Positions 1 to 9,700 of a DNA stretch of 64,000 nucleotides are shown piece by piece. The notes under the pieces were generated by a model, which ran no database searches, was not told the origin of the DNA, and worked only from the letters and a program-made list of their open reading frames with translations. Within the stretch, counting starts at the first letter, position 1, and every line of letters begins with the position of its first letter. The DNA lies in assembly GCA_902547925.1 (NCBI GenBank), contig CACCQD010000005.1:24106-88105 (forward strand), read 5' to 3'. Both the position numbers and the translations under genes were made by a program. The stretch is from an uncultured SAR116 cluster alpha proteobacterium. GTDB lineage: Bacteria; Pseudomonadota; Alphaproteobacteria; Puniceispirillales; Puniceispirillaceae.

Positions 1-623
1 TTGGCAGCAATTTTGAGAACACCGTGTTGCAGATCATTGAGTTGCATGCCTCGCGCGCCCGCACCCTTGCCGAGGAACTACAAAACACTGGCATTATCAA
101 TGGCGATGCACTCGACAGCGCCATCCTGCGTGAGGCAGGTGTTCATAACACCGAAACCTTCGTGTCGGTGACCGAGGATGATGAGGTCAATATCCTCTCG
201 GCATTGCTGGCCAAACGAACGGGGGCCAAACATGCGGTGGCGCTGATCAATATTCCCGGCTTCATTCCCCTGGTCGGAACGCTTGGTGTTGATGCCGTGA
301 TCAACCCGTCACAGATCACCGTATCCTCCATCCTCGAACATGTCCGGCGGGGACGGATCAGGGATGTGCATCCGGTGATCGAGGATTTGGGTGAGGTGTT
401 GGAGGCAGAGGCACTGCCATCCTCGCTGCTTGTTGGCAAGCCGCTGCGCCTTGCAAAAATTCCAAAGGGCATTGCCGTTGGCGGTGTTCTGCGCGATGGC
501 CAGGTGATTGCGGCGCGGGGTGATACGGTGATCGAGTCCGGCGATACGGTGGTGATTTTCGCCGCGCGCGGAAAAATCACCCAGGTTGAGAAGCTGCTGT
601 CGGTGCGCCTCGATATATTCTAG
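1..623 (+). CDS. trkA: Trk potassium uptake regulatory subunit TrkA (5' partial)
   Basis: C-terminal part of TrkA, the cytoplasmic NAD(H)-binding regulatory subunit of the Trk K+ uptake system. The reading frame is open from base 3 to the stop, so the gene starts before the window. What remains is the second Rossmann-type RCK half (GDALDSAILREAGV, then SVTEDDEVNILSALLAKR, the usual TrkA pattern in which damaged or switched dinucleotide folds are followed by a conserved DDE) and the C-terminal TrkA_C domain (from about LLVGKPLRLAKIPKG to the end). trkA directly upstream of hfq is a common alphaproteobacterial arrangement. Family assignment is firm; the length of the missing N-terminus is unknown. 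Confidence 0.9.
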   Translation, partial: GSNFENTVLQIIELHASRARTLAEELQNTGIINGDALDSAILREAGVHNTETFVSVTEDDEVNILSALLAKRTGAKHAVALINIPGFIPLVGTLGVDAVINPSQITVSSILEHVRRGRIRDVHPVIEDLGEVLEAEALPSSLLVGKPLRLAKIPKGIAVGGVLRDGQVIAARGDTVIESGDTVVIFAARGKITQVEKLLSVRLDIF

Positions 624-717
624 TCACTCTCCGATTTATTCTGCCAAACCGCGCCGTGTCCCCATTGTGGAATGTTGCGCGACTGTGTAGTCTAACGGCA
701 AATGGGGGGAGTAAATA

Positions 718-969
718 ATGGCCGGAGATAAGAGCCGAAATCTTCAAGAACTGTTTTTAAACAATGTACGCAAGTCGCATGCAGCCGTGACCGTCTTTTT
801 GGTCAACGGTGTGAAATTGCAGGGTGTGATCACCTGGTTTGACAATTTCTCGATCCTGTTGCGTCGGGACCAGCATGTACAGCTCGTTTATAAGCACGCA
901 ATCTCAACAATCATGCCGGTATCGCCAATCCAGATGCAGGAACTTGATGGTGAGGATTCCGAAGAATAG
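718..969 (+). CDS. hfq: RNA chaperone Hfq
   Basis: Hfq, the hexameric Sm-like RNA chaperone that pairs small RNAs with mRNAs. At 83 residues it has the usual alphaproteobacterial length. The Sm1 region includes [19 protein letters not shown] and the Sm2 signature is YKHAISTI near residues 58-65, close to the canonical YKHA(I/V)STV. The tail is short and acidic (DGEDSEE). A GGGGAG ribosome-binding site lies just upstream of the ATG. In many alphaproteobacteria hflX follows hfq; here the next gene is a phosphatase, and the spacer holds drifting repeats, so that neighbour has been lost or moved. Confidence 0.97.
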   Translation: MAGDKSRNLQELFLNNVRKSHAAVTVFLVNGVKLQGVITWFDNFSILLRRDQHVQLVYKHAISTIMPVSPIQMQELDGEDSEE

Positions 970-1150
970 CAAGAGACCAGCCAAAGACTGGCCAGAGGTT
1001 AACCAAAGGCCAGCCAAAGATCAGCTTGCGGCGAGCCAAAGACCAGCTTAAGACCAGATTCATGGATGATTTGATCGCCGGTTGGAAATGAAGGCCGGCT
1101 GGAAGTTAGGGGCTTTGGAAGTGACGGCTGGTTGGAAATGAGGGACTTTT
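970..1150. repeat. Drifting short quasi-repeats in the hfq downstream spacer
   Basis: The 181-bp spacer is made largely of related short words. Variants of GCCAAAGACCAG recur several times between 975 and 1055, and GGTTGGAAATGA(A/G)G occurs at about 1080 and again at about 1129. The copies are imperfect and unevenly spaced. I see no gene or clear terminator. Similar stuttering sequence occurs at other places in the window. Confidence 0.6.
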
Positions 1151-1975
1151 ATGCGTACCATTCCGCGTGACGCCGTGGGGCGTCTGTTGGCCGAAGTTGC
1201 CGATACTGCCATCCTCCCGCGCTATCAGAATCTGCGTGATGATGATATTTCTACAAAATCCTCAGAAACCGATTTTGTCACCATTGCCGACCGCGAGGCT
1301 GAGGTGTGGCTGACACCGCGCCTGCAATCCATCCTTGATTGCCCGGTGATTGGCGAGGAGGCCGTGGCGCTTAACCCGGGTTTGCGTGACCAGGCCGGAA
1401 CCGGCCCGGTCTGGACGGTCGATCCGGTTGATGGCACCGCCAATTTCGTCAAAGGCAATGAGCGCTTCTGCGTCATGGTCGCCCTTGCAAGTGATGGCGT
1501 GCCCCAGCAAAGCTGGATCTGGCTGCCGCTGGAACGGGCGCTCTATCACGCTGTCGCTGGTGGCGGTGCTGAGAAGGTGCTTGATGGCACCACAAGCTCC
1601 CTTAGCGCTGCGGCCTCATCCCCGTCCTTTGACGCGCTTGTCGGCGGCGGCAATGTAAAGGGGCTTGAGGGGGAGCAGAAAGACCTCATCCAGCAGCGTT
1701 TGCGCACCCTGCCAGGCCGCCGCTTTACCGGCAGCGCCGGTGTGCAGGCAAGCATGCTGGCCAGCGGCCGTGATGATTATATGGCGCATGGTCGCTGTAC
1801 GCCGTGGGACCACGCCCCTGTTGATTTGCTATGCCGTGAGGCCGGATGTCACGCCGCGATGGTGACGACGGGCGGGCCCTATCACACAGGCAATAACGAG
1901 CCTTTCATGGTTACCGCCAATCAGGACATATGGAACCACCTTGCCGACACGCTATGGGCCGGATTCGGCGCATAG
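1151..1975 (+). CDS. Inositol monophosphatase family phosphatase (histidinol-phosphatase HisN-like)
   Basis: Mg2+-dependent phosphatase of the inositol monophosphatase superfamily, 274 residues. The metal-site motifs are present in order: GEE near residue 72, WTVDPVDGTANF near residues 93-104 (DPxDGT) and WDHAP near the C-terminal third. Members of this type in alphaproteobacteria are often HisN histidinol-phosphatases, but the fold also covers inositol-1-phosphatase and CysQ-like enzymes, and sequence alone does not fix the substrate. ATG start preceded by GAGGGAC. The gene stands alone between hfq and the convergent mazG, with no other his gene nearby to support the histidine assignment. 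Confidence 0.8.
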   Translation: MRTIPRDAVGRLLAEVADTAILPRYQNLRDDDISTKSSETDFVTIADREAEVWLTPRLQSILDCPVIGEEAVALNPGLRDQAGTGPVWTVDPVDGTANFVKGNERFCVMVALASDGVPQQSWIWLPLERALYHAVAGGGAEKVLDGTTSSLSAAASSPSFDALVGGGNVKGLEGEQKDLIQQRLRTLPGRRFTGSAGVQASMLASGRDDYMAHGRCTPWDHAPVDLLCREAGCHAAMVTTGGPYHTGNNEPFMVTANQDIWNHLADTLWAGFGA

Positions 1976-1990
1976 GCACGTCTCACCAGC

Positions 1991-2944
1991 CTAATCGGCC
2001 TTACCACATGACTTATCAACCTTGTCAGCCCTGTCAGCCTTATCAGGTGACCGGCCAGATTTTGTAGTACGCTTGGCTTCCTGCCAGAGGGACTCCATTT
2101 CTTCCAGGGATGAATCCTCAACAGTTTTATTATATTTTTTGATATTTTGTTCGATATACCTAAATCTTTGCTCAAACTTCTGATTGCAGCCGAGCAAGGC
2201 TGTTTCCGGGTCAACGCCTGCCTTGCGGGCGATGTTCACCGCGACAAACAGAATGTCGCCAACTTCGTCGCTGATTTTCTGCCTGTCGGCGGTGCCGGCG
2301 CTGAGTTCGGCCTCCAACTCGGCAGTCTCCTCATGCAGCTTGTCGCGCAGCTGGGCAAATGTCGGCCAGTCAAAGCCAACGCGCGCCGCCCGTTTCTGCA
2401 GCTTCAGCGCCCGCAGCATTGGTGAAAGGCCGATGGCTATATTGTCTAGCACGCCGGTTTTGCCCTTGGCGGACCGTTCCTCAGCTTTGATCTCTTCCCA
2501 GATCTGTTTTTGCCCGTCTGCATTTGGTCTTGTCGCATTTGGTATGTCGGAGTCGTCAGTGAAAATATGCGGATGCCGGGTAATCATTTTTTCCGAGATG
2601 CTGGTGGCGATATCGGCAAGGTCGAAATGCCCTGCTTCCTCAGCGATTCGGGCCTGAAACACCACTTGCAGCAGTAGATCACCCAATTCATCGCGGATAT
2701 CCTCCAGACTGCCGCGCTGGATGGCGTCGGCTGTCTCATAGGCCTCCTCGATTGTGTAGGGGGCAATCGTCTCAAAGGTCTGTTTTACATCCCACGGACA
2801 TCCCGTTTCCGGGTCGCGCAGCTGGACCATGATGTCAATGATCCGGCGCAGGGCGGCATCGGTGCGGGTGATGCTGGCGGTCCTGTGCGCGGTGCTGCTT
2901 GTTTTGCTAAGGGGTGTGGTGGAATTGGGGCTGGGATTTTGCAT
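1991..2944 (-). CDS. mazG: Nucleoside triphosphate pyrophosphohydrolase MazG
   Basis: MazG hydrolyses NTPs and dNTPs to NMP and pyrophosphate. It is a house-cleaning and stress-related enzyme. Two tandem MazG domains are visible. The first has MVQLRDPETGCPWDVKQTFE, with the EEAYE and EELGDLLLQ-like metal helices (IRDELGDLLLQVVFQ); the second carries EVGDILFVAVNIAR. At 317 residues it is longer than the E. coli protein (about 263). The excess is a low-complexity N-terminus and a C-terminal tail made of an approximately 9-nt DNA repeat encoding runs of Asp/Lys/Ala. It is convergent with the upstream phosphatase gene, 15 bp apart. No strong ribosome-binding site is visible at the chosen ATG, so the true start may be slightly downstream. 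Confidence 0.93.
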   Translation of the reverse strand: MQNPSPNSTTPLSKTSSTAHRTASITRTDAALRRIIDIMVQLRDPETGCPWDVKQTFETIAPYTIEEAYETADAIQRGSLEDIRDELGDLLLQVVFQARIAEEAGHFDLADIATSISEKMITRHPHIFTDDSDIPNATRPNADGQKQIWEEIKAEERSAKGKTGVLDNIAIGLSPMLRALKLQKRAARVGFDWPTFAQLRDKLHEETAELEAELSAGTADRQKISDEVGDILFVAVNIARKAGVDPETALLGCNQKFEQRFRYIEQNIKKYNKTVEDSSLEEMESLWQEAKRTTKSGRSPDKADRADKVDKSCGKAD

Positions 2945-3119
2945 GGCAACAGTGTAGAACAGAAAATCGAATAACGGAACAATGATGGCACACCGATTTT
3001 GTCGATTGCCTGCTTTTAAATTTATTTTTGGCGCATATATCCGTATAGGGCAAATAGTCGGATAGACATGTGGTCATAGGCGTCTCCGTGACACGGCAAC
3101 AGCTTTAAAAGGCAGTTTC

Positions 3120-3902
3120 ATGAACGCAAAGGGTAACCCCAGCACAACGCGCAAGCCCGGATTTTTTGGCCGTCTGCGCTCTTGGTTCTTCACCGGCATT
3201 CTGGTGACGGCACCGGTGCTGCTCACAGTTTACATCACCTGGGCCGCGATCCAGCTTATTGACGGACAGGTCGTCAGCCTGTTGCCGGTGCTAAAGGATT
3301 GGAGCGGGTTGCAGATCCCGGGTGTCGGGCTTGTCGTCGGCGTTGTCCTGATCACCCTGATCGGTGCTGTGGCCGCCGGTTTTCTGGGGCGCTGGATTAT
3401 CAGGCTTGGTGAATCAATGCTCAACCGGATGCCGGTGGTGCGCACCATCTATGGTGCCAGCAAGCAGATTCTGGAAACGATCATTTCTAGCCAGTCAGAC
3501 GCATTCCGCGAGGTCGTCCTTGTTGAATATCCCCGCAAGGAATTGTGGGTCATCGGTTTCGTCACCGGCGGAACGAAAGGCGAAGTGCGCCGTCTGGTCG
3601 ATAAGGACATGGTCAATGTCTTTGTCCCGACAACGCCCAACCCCACCTCGGGTTTCCTGCTGTTCTGCCCCCGGTCCGAGGTCATCTTCATGGAGATGAG
3701 TGTTGAGGAAGCGGTCAAGCTGGTTGTTTCTGGTGGGATCGTAACCCCGCCCGATGGTGGCAAGGCCGCGTCTGCCCGCAAAGCCGCCAAAAAATCTGCC
3801 AAAAAATCTGCCAAAAAATCTGCCAAAAAATCTGCCAAAAAAGCCAGTGCCAAAAAAGCAGTCACAAAGAAAGTGGCTGCCAAAAAAGAAACGACAAGCT
3901 GA
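3120..3902 (+). CDS. DUF502 membrane protein with Ser/Ala/Lys repeat tail
   Basis: DUF502-family inner-membrane protein, 260 residues, of unknown function. Two N-terminal transmembrane segments are clear (residues about 21-45 and 58-82), followed by the conserved stretch with NRMPVVRTIYGASKQ and a soluble domain with PTTPNPTSGFL, both typical of the family. From about residue 218 the protein is a histone-H1-like basic tail of SAKK units, which is not part of the DUF502 domain. Part of that tail is encoded by four perfect 12-bp direct repeats. The tail might bind nucleic acid or anionic lipid; that is inference. The ATG is preceded by AAAGG. Confidence 0.88.
   Translation: MNAKGNPSTTRKPGFFGRLRSWFFTGILVTAPVLLTVYITWAAIQLIDGQVVSLLPVLKDWSGLQIPGVGLVVGVVLITLIGAVAAGFLGRWIIRLGESMLNRMPVVRTIYGASKQILETIISSQSDAFREVVLVEYPRKELWVIGFVTGGTKGEVRRLVDKDMVNVFVPTTPNPTSGFLLFCPRSEVIFMEMSVEEAVKLVVSGGIVTPPDGGKAASARKAAKKSAKKSAKKSAKKSAKKASAKKAVTKKVAAKKETTS
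3786..3833 (+). repeat. Four perfect 12-bp tandem repeats in the DUF502 gene
   Basis: The unit GCCAAAAAATCT is repeated four times without mismatch, with degenerate units before and after it. It encodes AKKS units of the basic tail. Because the unit is a multiple of three, changes in copy number keep the reading frame and would only change tail length. Confidence 0.95.
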
Positions 3903-3940
3903 CGCCAGCCTGATACCAGCCAACAGCCTGATACCATCCC

Positions 3941-6070
3941 CTAACCTGACGCCAGAAAGCGTACCGCCTCATCGCGTTCAAACAGGCTGAGCAGCATGTC
4001 CCGGTGCGCTGCCTTCGTCTGGCCGGCGGCAAGCATATGCTGCGCCTCATGTCTAGCGAGTGACAACAGATCGCGATGCGCCGACAGATCGGCCAGCACA
4101 AATTCGGGAACGCCTGATTGCCGCTGGCCCAGGAACTCGCCCGGGCCGCGCAGTTCCAGATCCTCCTCGGCGATGACAAAGCCGTCATTTGTCTCGCGCA
4201 TCACCGCAAGGCGGCGGCTTGCCGTTTCTGACATCGGCCCATGATAGACCAGCAGACAGGAGGATTGCGTATCACTGCGGCCAACACGGCCGCGCAGCTG
4301 GTGCAGTTGCGCCAGCCCAAAACGTTCCGCATGTTCTATCACGATGATGCTGGCCTCAGGTATATCGACGCCAACCTCGACAACCGTTGTCGCAACGAGC
4401 AATTGGGCGCTGCCATCGCGAAAGGCGGTCATTGCGGCGTCACGGTCATCGGCTTTCATCTTGCCATGCGCTAATGCAACCTGCTGGTCGGGCAGGGCGC
4501 GCACAAGGCTGGCATGCCGGTTCTCGGCGGCGGTAACGTCGATCTTATCCGATTCCTCGACCAGCGGACAGATCCAATAGGCGCGCTTGCCTGCGGCCAG
4601 CGCCCGCCCAAGCCCGGCAATCACCTCGCCAAGCCTGTCATCCGGCATCACCCTTGTGTCGATCGGCAGGCGGCCAGCCGGCTTTTCATCGAGGCGGGAA
4701 TGATCAAGATCGCCATAGGCTGTCATTGCCAGCGAGCGCGGGATCGGCGTTGCCGTCATCACGATCACATCAACGCCCGTGCCTTTCTGGCCGAGGATGA
4801 TCCGCTGGCGCACGCCAAACCGGTGCTGCTCGTCAACCACGGCGAGGCCAAGATCGGCAAAGCGCACATCCTCGGACAACAGCGCATGCGTTCCCACAAC
4901 CAGCGAAATCTCGCCACTGGCCAGCCCGGCGGTGATCTCGCTGCGCTTACCGCCAGCCCCACCAACACCAACACTTCCTGCTCGCCCACGCCCCTTGCCA
5001 AGCAGCAGCGCCGCCTCCCAGCCAAGCGGTGCCAACAGGCCGTTGATCGTCTTGTGGTGTTGGCGCGCCAATACCTCGGTCGGGGCCAGCAACGCCGCCT
5101 GCGCGCCGCTCTCCACCGCCTGCAACATCGCCATCAGCGCCACCAGCGTCTTGCCCGACCCGACATCGCCCTGCAGCATCCGCAACATCCGTGTCGTGCT
5201 GCACTGATCCTCGCAAATTTCGGCAATGGCCCGATCCTGCGCCCCTGTCAAGTTGAAGGGTAGAGCCGCGCGCAACGCGTCTGTCAGCGCGCCCGTGCCG
5301 GCAAAGCGGCGTCCGGGTGTGCTGTCGCTGGCACGTTGGCGGACCATCAAGAGCGCCAGCTGGTTTGCCAGCAATTCATCAAAGGCAAGCCGCGCCCGGG
5401 CCGGGTGTGTCGGCGCCAGATTGGCATCGCTCTGCGGGTTGTGGGCGGTTACAAGCGCGGCATCAAAGCTCGGCCAGTCTCTGTCTCTGATGATTGTCTC
5501 CGGAATCCATTCCACCAGAACCGGCACCTGGTCCAGCGCCCCGGTGATCGCACGGCGTAGCACCTTTGGCGTCAACCCGGCGGTCAGCGGATAGACTGGC
5601 TCAAAGACCGGCATTGTCGCCGCCTCGCTTGGCTTGATCACATGGTCGGGGTGCGCCATTTGGATTCGGCTCTGGAAATGCTCGGCGCGGCCAGAGACAA
5701 GGCGGCGCTCACCAACCGGCAGCAACCGCGTGATATAATCATCCCGCGCATGAAAGAACACCAGCTCAAGCTGTCCCGTCTCGTTCTCACACAGCACGCG
5801 CCAAGGGCGGCGCACGCCGCGCGGCGGTTGATCATGCTTGATCACCAGCACATCAAAGGTCGCTACCGCGCCATCTTCAACCTCGTTCAACGCCGGCCGG
5901 GCGCTGCGGTTGATCAGGCCGATGGGCAGGTGCCGCAGGACATCAATCACATGCGTGCCAATCCGCTTTTCCAGAACGCCGGCCAGCTTTGCGCCAACGC
6001 CCGGCAGCGCTGTCGTCGCGGCAAATAGCGGAAAAATCTCCCGGGGGCGTTTTGGGCGCATTGCCTGCAT
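3941..6070 (-). CDS. recG: ATP-dependent DNA helicase RecG
   Basis: RecG, a monomeric superfamily 2 helicase that remodels stalled replication forks and branch-migrates Holliday junctions. At 709 residues it has the family's usual length. The N-terminal wedge (OB-fold) domain is followed by the helicase core: Walker A GDVGSGKT near residue 300, the DEQH box in VVDEQHRFGVRQR, motif III TATPIPRSLAMT and motif VI QLRGRVGRSD. It is divergent from sdhE-mfd across 365 bp; recG next to sdhE and mfd is a recurring alphaproteobacterial arrangement. A second ATG three codons in is an equally possible start. Confidence 0.97.
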   Translation of the reverse strand: MQAMRPKRPREIFPLFAATTALPGVGAKLAGVLEKRIGTHVIDVLRHLPIGLINRSARPALNEVEDGAVATFDVLVIKHDQPPRGVRRPWRVLCENETGQLELVFFHARDDYITRLLPVGERRLVSGRAEHFQSRIQMAHPDHVIKPSEAATMPVFEPVYPLTAGLTPKVLRRAITGALDQVPVLVEWIPETIIRDRDWPSFDAALVTAHNPQSDANLAPTHPARARLAFDELLANQLALLMVRQRASDSTPGRRFAGTGALTDALRAALPFNLTGAQDRAIAEICEDQCSTTRMLRMLQGDVGSGKTLVALMAMLQAVESGAQAALLAPTEVLARQHHKTINGLLAPLGWEAALLLGKGRGRAGSVGVGGAGGKRSEITAGLASGEISLVVGTHALLSEDVRFADLGLAVVDEQHRFGVRQRIILGQKGTGVDVIVMTATPIPRSLAMTAYGDLDHSRLDEKPAGRLPIDTRVMPDDRLGEVIAGLGRALAAGKRAYWICPLVEESDKIDVTAAENRHASLVRALPDQQVALAHGKMKADDRDAAMTAFRDGSAQLLVATTVVEVGVDIPEASIIVIEHAERFGLAQLHQLRGRVGRSDTQSSCLLVYHGPMSETASRRLAVMRETNDGFVIAEEDLELRGPGEFLGQRQSGVPEFVLADLSAHRDLLSLARHEAQHMLAAGQTKAAHRDMLLSLFERDEAVRFLASG

Positions 6071-6435
6071 GGGCTGCTTTGCCTGCTCTCGTGCCTTGGT
6101 TTCGCGTCTTTGTTATCTGGGCGCGGTCCAGCTATTGCTTTGCCGGATTGCGGTCTTTGGCATGTCATTCAACGCCGCCAGAAACGACTGGAGCTGACAA
6201 CAGCCGCGCCCAAAATAACAGAAAAGCTGACAATGATGCAAAGCAACAATCATCGCCATGGCGGCTGGATTTGCCAGAGGGGTTTTGTTCTGCTTGCTTT
6301 AGCCGGGCAAATCCCCATATTGCGAACAGACGAGACGCGGCGGTGCCTCTTTTGCAGGGCTGTGCGTCCGTTTGGGGGCAAAACAAAACAAGATCAACAA
6401 GTTAAGATCAACAGAACAGGATCAAGAGGGCGGTC
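6071..6435. other. Divergent recG/sdhE spacer
   Basis: This 365-bp stretch between divergently transcribed recG and sdhE must hold both promoters. I see no protein-coding signature and no confident -35/-10 pair by eye. Its right end (about 6375-6425) is made of drifting GATCAACA-type short repeats. Confidence 0.4.
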
Positions 6436-6690
6436 GTGGACGAACAGAGAAGCAACCGGTTGCGCCGCCTTGTCTATCAGGCAAGCTATACCGGCATGAA
6501 GGAAACCGACCTTTTGCTTGGGCATTTCGCCAAGGCCCATCTGCACGGTCTCAGCGACCGGCAGCTTGATGATTTTGAGGCGTTGCTGGTTGCTGGTGAT
6601 GACCGCATCCATGCCTGGGTGATGGAAAGTGAGCCATTGCCAGATGCCTATGACACAGATGTTTTTCACTTAATTAAAAACTTTAAATAA
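6436..6690 (+). CDS. sdhE: Succinate dehydrogenase assembly factor SdhE (SDHAF2 family)
   Basis: SdhE promotes covalent attachment of FAD to the flavoprotein subunit of succinate dehydrogenase. At 84 residues it matches the family. The conserved region reads SYTGMKETDLLLGHFAKAHL, followed by LSDRQLDDFEALL and a DRIHAWVM stretch. The Gly and Glu of the family's RGxxE motif are present, but the Arg is Thr here. It starts with GTG, chosen because AAGAGGG lies just upstream. It sits 13 bp before mfd and is divergent from recG. Confidence 0.9.
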   Translation: MDEQRSNRLRRLVYQASYTGMKETDLLLGHFAKAHLHGLSDRQLDDFEALLVAGDDRIHAWVMESEPLPDAYDTDVFHLIKNFK

Positions 6691-6703
6691 ACGTCAATAG
6701 ATA

Positions 6704-9700
6704 ATGAAATTTATTAATAAAATTGAATTTTCAAGCCAGATCTGGGGCTGTCCAGACGGTGCCAATATGCTCGCGCTTGCCGATCGTGTTGGCGCTGGTG
6801 GGCCGCTTGTCTATGTCGCCCGTGATGATGTGCGGATGATGGCGATGCGCGATGCGTTGGCGCTTCTGCTGCCGCAGGCTGAGGTGCTGATTTTTCCGGC
6901 GTGGGATTGTCTGCCCTTTGATCGTCTCTCGCCGCAGGGCAGCCTTGTCGGCCAGCGCATTGAAACATTGGCGCGTCTGCGTGGGCTGATCCCTGCCCCC
7001 GACAACGACCCAGACCACACCAAAAACAAAGACACCGCCAACCCCCCAGCCGTGCTGCTGACCACGGTCAATGCCTTCATCCAGCGTGTGCCGCCGCAGA
7101 CCTATTTCGCTGACCAGGCGCTCACCTTGACTCCTGGCGATGAAATCGGTCCGGCCGGTCTTGCCTCCTTTCTTGGCAACCTCAATTATCTGCGCACCGA
7201 TACGGTCCGCGAGACCGGTGAATTTGCCGTTCGCGGCGGGATTGTCGATATTTTTCCACCGGGCAGCCCATCGCCAGTCAGGCTGGATTTTTTCGGCGAT
7301 GAGCTTGAAACGATCCGCAATTTTGATGCCGCCACCCAGCGCGGCGGTGAGACATGCCCGCATCTGACGCTGCGCCCGGTTGCCGAGTTCCAGCTCGATG
7401 CCGAAACCATCGAACGCTTTCGCAGTGGTTATCTCGTTGCGTTTGGCGCTGCGGCCAGCCGTGACAGCCTTTATGAATCGGTGTCTGCCGGGCGCATGCA
7501 TCCGGGTGTGGAACATTGGCTGCCATTGTTTCACGCCAATTTGCACACTCTGTCGGATTATTGTCCGGGCTGGCACATCTATCTCGATCACGAGGCTGAT
7601 GGTGCCATTGCCGCCCGGTTTGATCAGATTATGGATTTCCATCAGGCCCGCTATGAGAGCGACACCGGCGATGGCAGCGCGCCCTACCGCCCGCTTCCCG
7701 CCGACCAGCTCTTCCTTCGCCGTGAGGAGGCCGAATCTCAGCTGGCGTCGGCCTGCCGTCTTTTTCAATTTGCAGCGTCCAGCCCTGATGGAGCCAAAAC
7801 CGGCGATGCCGGCGGGCGGGCGGGTCTGGTCTTTTCCCGGTCACGCGCTGCTGGCACCAGCACCGTTGCCGAGGTCGCACAGGCCATCCAGAGCGAGCGC
7901 GGCGCGGCCAACAGGCCGATTTTGCTGACCGTATCGGGCGAGGGCGCGGCGGCGCGTCTTGATGATCTGCTGACCCCGCATCTGGGGCCCGGGGGGCTTG
8001 CGACCATTGACCGGCTAGACGCCATTGCCGGTCCCGGTGTGTATCTGATGCAATGGGGGCTGGAAACCGGCTTTCAGACTGACAATCTGCTGGTGATCAG
8101 CGAGACCGATATTTTTGGCCAGCGTCTGTCCCGCCCCCAGGCCAAGCGCGCCCGGGGTGATGATTTCCTGCGTGAGGTCAGCTCGCTCGAAACCGGCGAC
8201 CTTGTCGTTCATGCCGAACATGGCATTGGCCGTTATGAGGGTTTGGTAATCATCAATTCCTCGGGTGGGGCGCATGATTGCCTGCAACTGATCTATGCCG
8301 GGGGCGACAAGCTCTATCTGCCGGTCGAGAACATCGAGATGCTGTCCCGCTATGGGAATACCGGCGGTGACTCCCAGCTTGATCGTCTTGGCGGTGCCGC
8401 CTGGCAGGCGCGTGTCGCCCGGATCAAGGGCCGTGTGCGGATCATGGCTGAACAATTGATCAAGATCGCCGCCCAACGCCAGACAGCCAATGCCGAACCA
8501 CTGTCAATTCAGGACGGACCCTATGCCGAATTCTGTGACCGGTTCGGCTTTGTCGAGACTGAGGACCAGATCAATGCCATCGCCGATGTTGTTGGCGATC
8601 TGGCGTCAGGCAAGGCAACGGACCGGCTGATCTGCGGCGATGTTGGTTTTGGCAAGACCGAGGTCGCGCTGCGCGCCGCTTTCATTGCTGCCATGTCGGG
8701 CTATCAGGTCGCGCTGGTTGCGCCGACAACGCTTCTGGCACGCCAGCATGGTCGCGTCTTTGCTGACCGTTTTGCCGGCTTTCCGATAAAGATCGGAGTG
8801 CTGTCGCGGATGACGCCAACCGCCACCGCCAAACAAACCAGAGCCGACATGGAAACCGGCGATGTTCAGATCGTCATCGGCACCCATGCGCTGCTGGCAA
8901 AATCCATCAAATTTAACAATCTCGGGCTGTTAATTGTCGATGAGGAACAGCATTTTGGCGTCGGCCAGAAAGAACGTTTGAAGGAATTGCGCGGCGATAT
9001 CCATGTTGTCACCCTCTCGGCAACGCCAATCCCCCGCACCCTGCAAATGGCTTTATCCGGGGTGCGTGAAATGTCACTCATTGCCACACCGCCTGTTGAC
9101 CGGCTGGCTGTGCGCACCTTTGTTGGCCCCTGGGACGGCGTTGTCCTTCGTGAGGCAATCCAGCGCGAGATGTTCCGTGGCGGCCAGATTTTCTGCGTCT
9201 GTCCGCGAATTGACGATCTTCAGCGTGTCTATGACCGGGTGACAAAACTGGCGCCCGAAGCCCGCATTCTCTCGGCGCATGGCCGGATGGCGGCAAGCGA
9301 GCTTGATGATGTGATGACACGCTTTGCCGATGGTGAGGCGGATATCCTGCTCTCCACCAATATCGTTGAATCCGGTATCGACATTCCGTCCGCCAACACC
9401 ATGATCATCCAACGCGCCGATATGTTTGGCCTCTCCCAGCTCTATCAGCTGCGTGGCCGTGTTGGCCGGGGACGTCAACGCGCCTATGCCTATCTGACCT
9501 CGGATCCGAACCGTCTGCTCACGCCGCAGGCGCGCCGCCGGCTGGAGGTGATGCAGACTCTGGATACATTGGGGGCCGGCTTCACTCTGGCGTCCTACGA
9601 TATGGACATTCGCGGGGCGGGCAATTTGTTGGGGGATGAACAATCCGGCCATGTCCGCGAGGTCGGCGTCGAGCTTTATCAAGAGATGCTGCGCCAGGCG

